A stretch of 64,000 bases of DNA from positions 17,935,320 to 17,999,319 of the forward strand of contig NW_020653726.1 in the NCBI RefSeq assembly GCF_003589595.1, read 5' to 3'. Shown here one piece after another: positions 63,070-64,000 of this stretch. The stretch comes from Hyposmocoma kahamanoa (taxonomy: Eukaryota; Arthropoda; Insecta; Lepidoptera; Cosmopterigidae). The notes under the pieces were generated by a model, which had not been told where the DNA came from, did no database searches, and saw only the letters and a list, made by a program, of their open reading frames with translations. A program made the position numbers and the translations under genes. Numbering within the stretch: position 1 is the first letter of the stretch; each line of letters starts with the position of its first letter.

Positions 63070-63300
63070 TACGTGACGGTACGAACGTTAATCCACACGT
63101 CTATCCATAACAGTTGCACTGCTACTCAGAGCTTTATATCGCGCTCAGAGACAAAGTTGACAAGTCCCAGGAGTCTGTAGTTTCATCAGCACCCACACCC
63201 TCCAAACCCAGAACGCAATAATGCTCACATCATTGCTTGGCGGTAGAAATAGGCATGGTGTACTTATGGTAGTACTTCCCTGGACAAACTCTTTTTACTT
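63070..63300 (+). mobile_element. Family A repeat, diverged
   Basis: GTGACGGTACGAACGTTAAT, CTATCCATAACAGTTGCACT, CTCAGAGCTTTATATCGC, deletion, GACAAAGTTGACAAGTCCCA, ATAATGCTCACATCATTGCT, TTCCCTGGACAAACTCTTTT. Confidence 0.85.
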
Positions 63301-63689
63301 TTTAAAATATGTAGCTGCAAAGCAATATTTATAAATGAAAATATACTCACCCTTCCTTCTATATGTTAATGAAAACTATAAATTTTTCTAAGAAAAATTA
63401 ATAATTTCGAAAATATTAAAAGTGACAAATATTAAAACACCTCGTATTGAAATATCCCACACTATAGACCAGTAAAAATTTACAATAAATTAATTGACAT
63501 ACAAAAAATAATAGAAAAAAAATCCCACATTTTGCAATCAAAACAAATAATTACTAAATTAAAAAATGCGGTTTCTCAGTTAATGAATATTTTGAAGATA
63601 ACTCTCACCGAGTAAAGACATGAAGAAATTATTATTTGTTAGGTGGTATACAATACAGTATACAATATGGTGGTATACAATAGAGTATA
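63301..63689. other. Unassigned AT-rich stretch
   Basis: A short duplication GGTGGTATACAATACAGTATACAATATGGTGGTATACAATAGAGTATAC is split at about 63640-63690. Otherwise nothing. Confidence 0.25.
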
Positions 63690-63836
63690 CTAGAAAAAGG
63701 AACGACTGAAAATCAGCATCTTTGTCGCCGAAGACAGACATATGCATGCTGAGTCGCATCCTTTTCTTCTTTTGCGCCTTGATTTGAGTGTGTATAGTGT
63801 CTCAATTTGAAGAATAAACGTTTTTCTTTCTTTCTT
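63690..63836 (+). mobile_element. Retroposon 3' end with (CTTT)n tail
   Basis: GACTGAAAATCAGCATCTTT, GTCGCCGAAGACAGACATAT, TCAATTTGAAGAATAAACGT and TTTTCTTTCTTTCTTTTTCT. AATAAA followed by a short simple repeat is a typical LINE 3' terminus. No coding part. Confidence 0.45.
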
Positions 63837-64000
63837 TTTCTGGGTGCAAATAAATAAATAAATTAAATAAGATAGAACTCGATATAAATAAAATAATTAT
63901 TAAAAAACTTACTATCAATGTTGCGTAACATTAAAATTATGTTCCAAGTTTGGATTCTAAACAAGATTGATGTCTATGCAATCCAACGAGACGATCGAAT

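Overview
The window is AT-rich insect DNA and is almost certainly lepidopteran nuclear sequence. The case for this is the mix of dispersed families: tRNA-derived SINEs with exact Pol III B boxes, an AACCGAC/GTCGGTT-bordered repeat, Jockey-like and RTE-like LINE tails ending in ATTTA-type repeats, and mariner, hAT and Harbinger-type MITEs. No intact host protein-coding gene can be supported. No rRNA, CRISPR array or prokaryotic-style operon is visible. Nearly all open reading frames are short and chance-like, or are broken pieces of LINE reverse transcriptases.

Layout. 0-5 kb: fragments of an abundant ~300-bp family (family A below), one AACCGAC element (family E), and a 5'-truncated minus-strand LINE with RT motifs A, B and YADD (about 2.7-4.44 kb). 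5-14.5 kb: a family D element split by a tRNA-like family C element, a LINE C-terminus, a mariner-type MITE with TA duplications (7.27-7.51 kb), a possible orphan THAP-like first exon (9.9 kb), a Harbinger-type foldback MITE inside a family A copy (10.8-11.0 kb), and a hAT-type MITE with a perfect 8-bp target duplication (13.9-14.2 kb). 14.5-28 kb: LINE tails (RTE-like, RNase H-type, Jockey-like), five-member tRNA-SINE family B, and unassigned AT-rich DNA. 28-46 kb: long stretches with no recognisable feature, a perfect 26-bp-arm palindrome (31.14 kb), two copies of a Jockey-plus-RTE composite (33.7-34.8 and 42.9-43.7 kb), and an inverted pair of family C elements (35.1-35.8 kb). 46-53 kb: a ~1-kb Tc1/mariner-type element (46.56-47.59 kb), a 248-bp tandem duplication with AT palindromes (48.5-49.0 kb), a three-level nest of RTE in LINE in family A (50.6-52.1 kb), and the second hAT MITE. 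53-64 kb: a family A copy carrying two perfect hairpins, more family C and E copies, a tRNA-Glu-like pseudogene sequence (58.6 kb), and a 1.1-kb CpG-richer, repeat-free segment (61.7-62.8 kb) that is the best candidate for host regulatory sequence.

The window therefore reads as an intergenic or intronic repeat landscape. The most informative content is the nesting, which orders insertions in time, and the target-site duplications, which define the termini of several MITEs. Family letters (A, B, C, D, E, J, K, L) are my own labels for repeats recognised by internal comparison within this window. Superfamily assignments come from termini and duplication length, and no database was searched.
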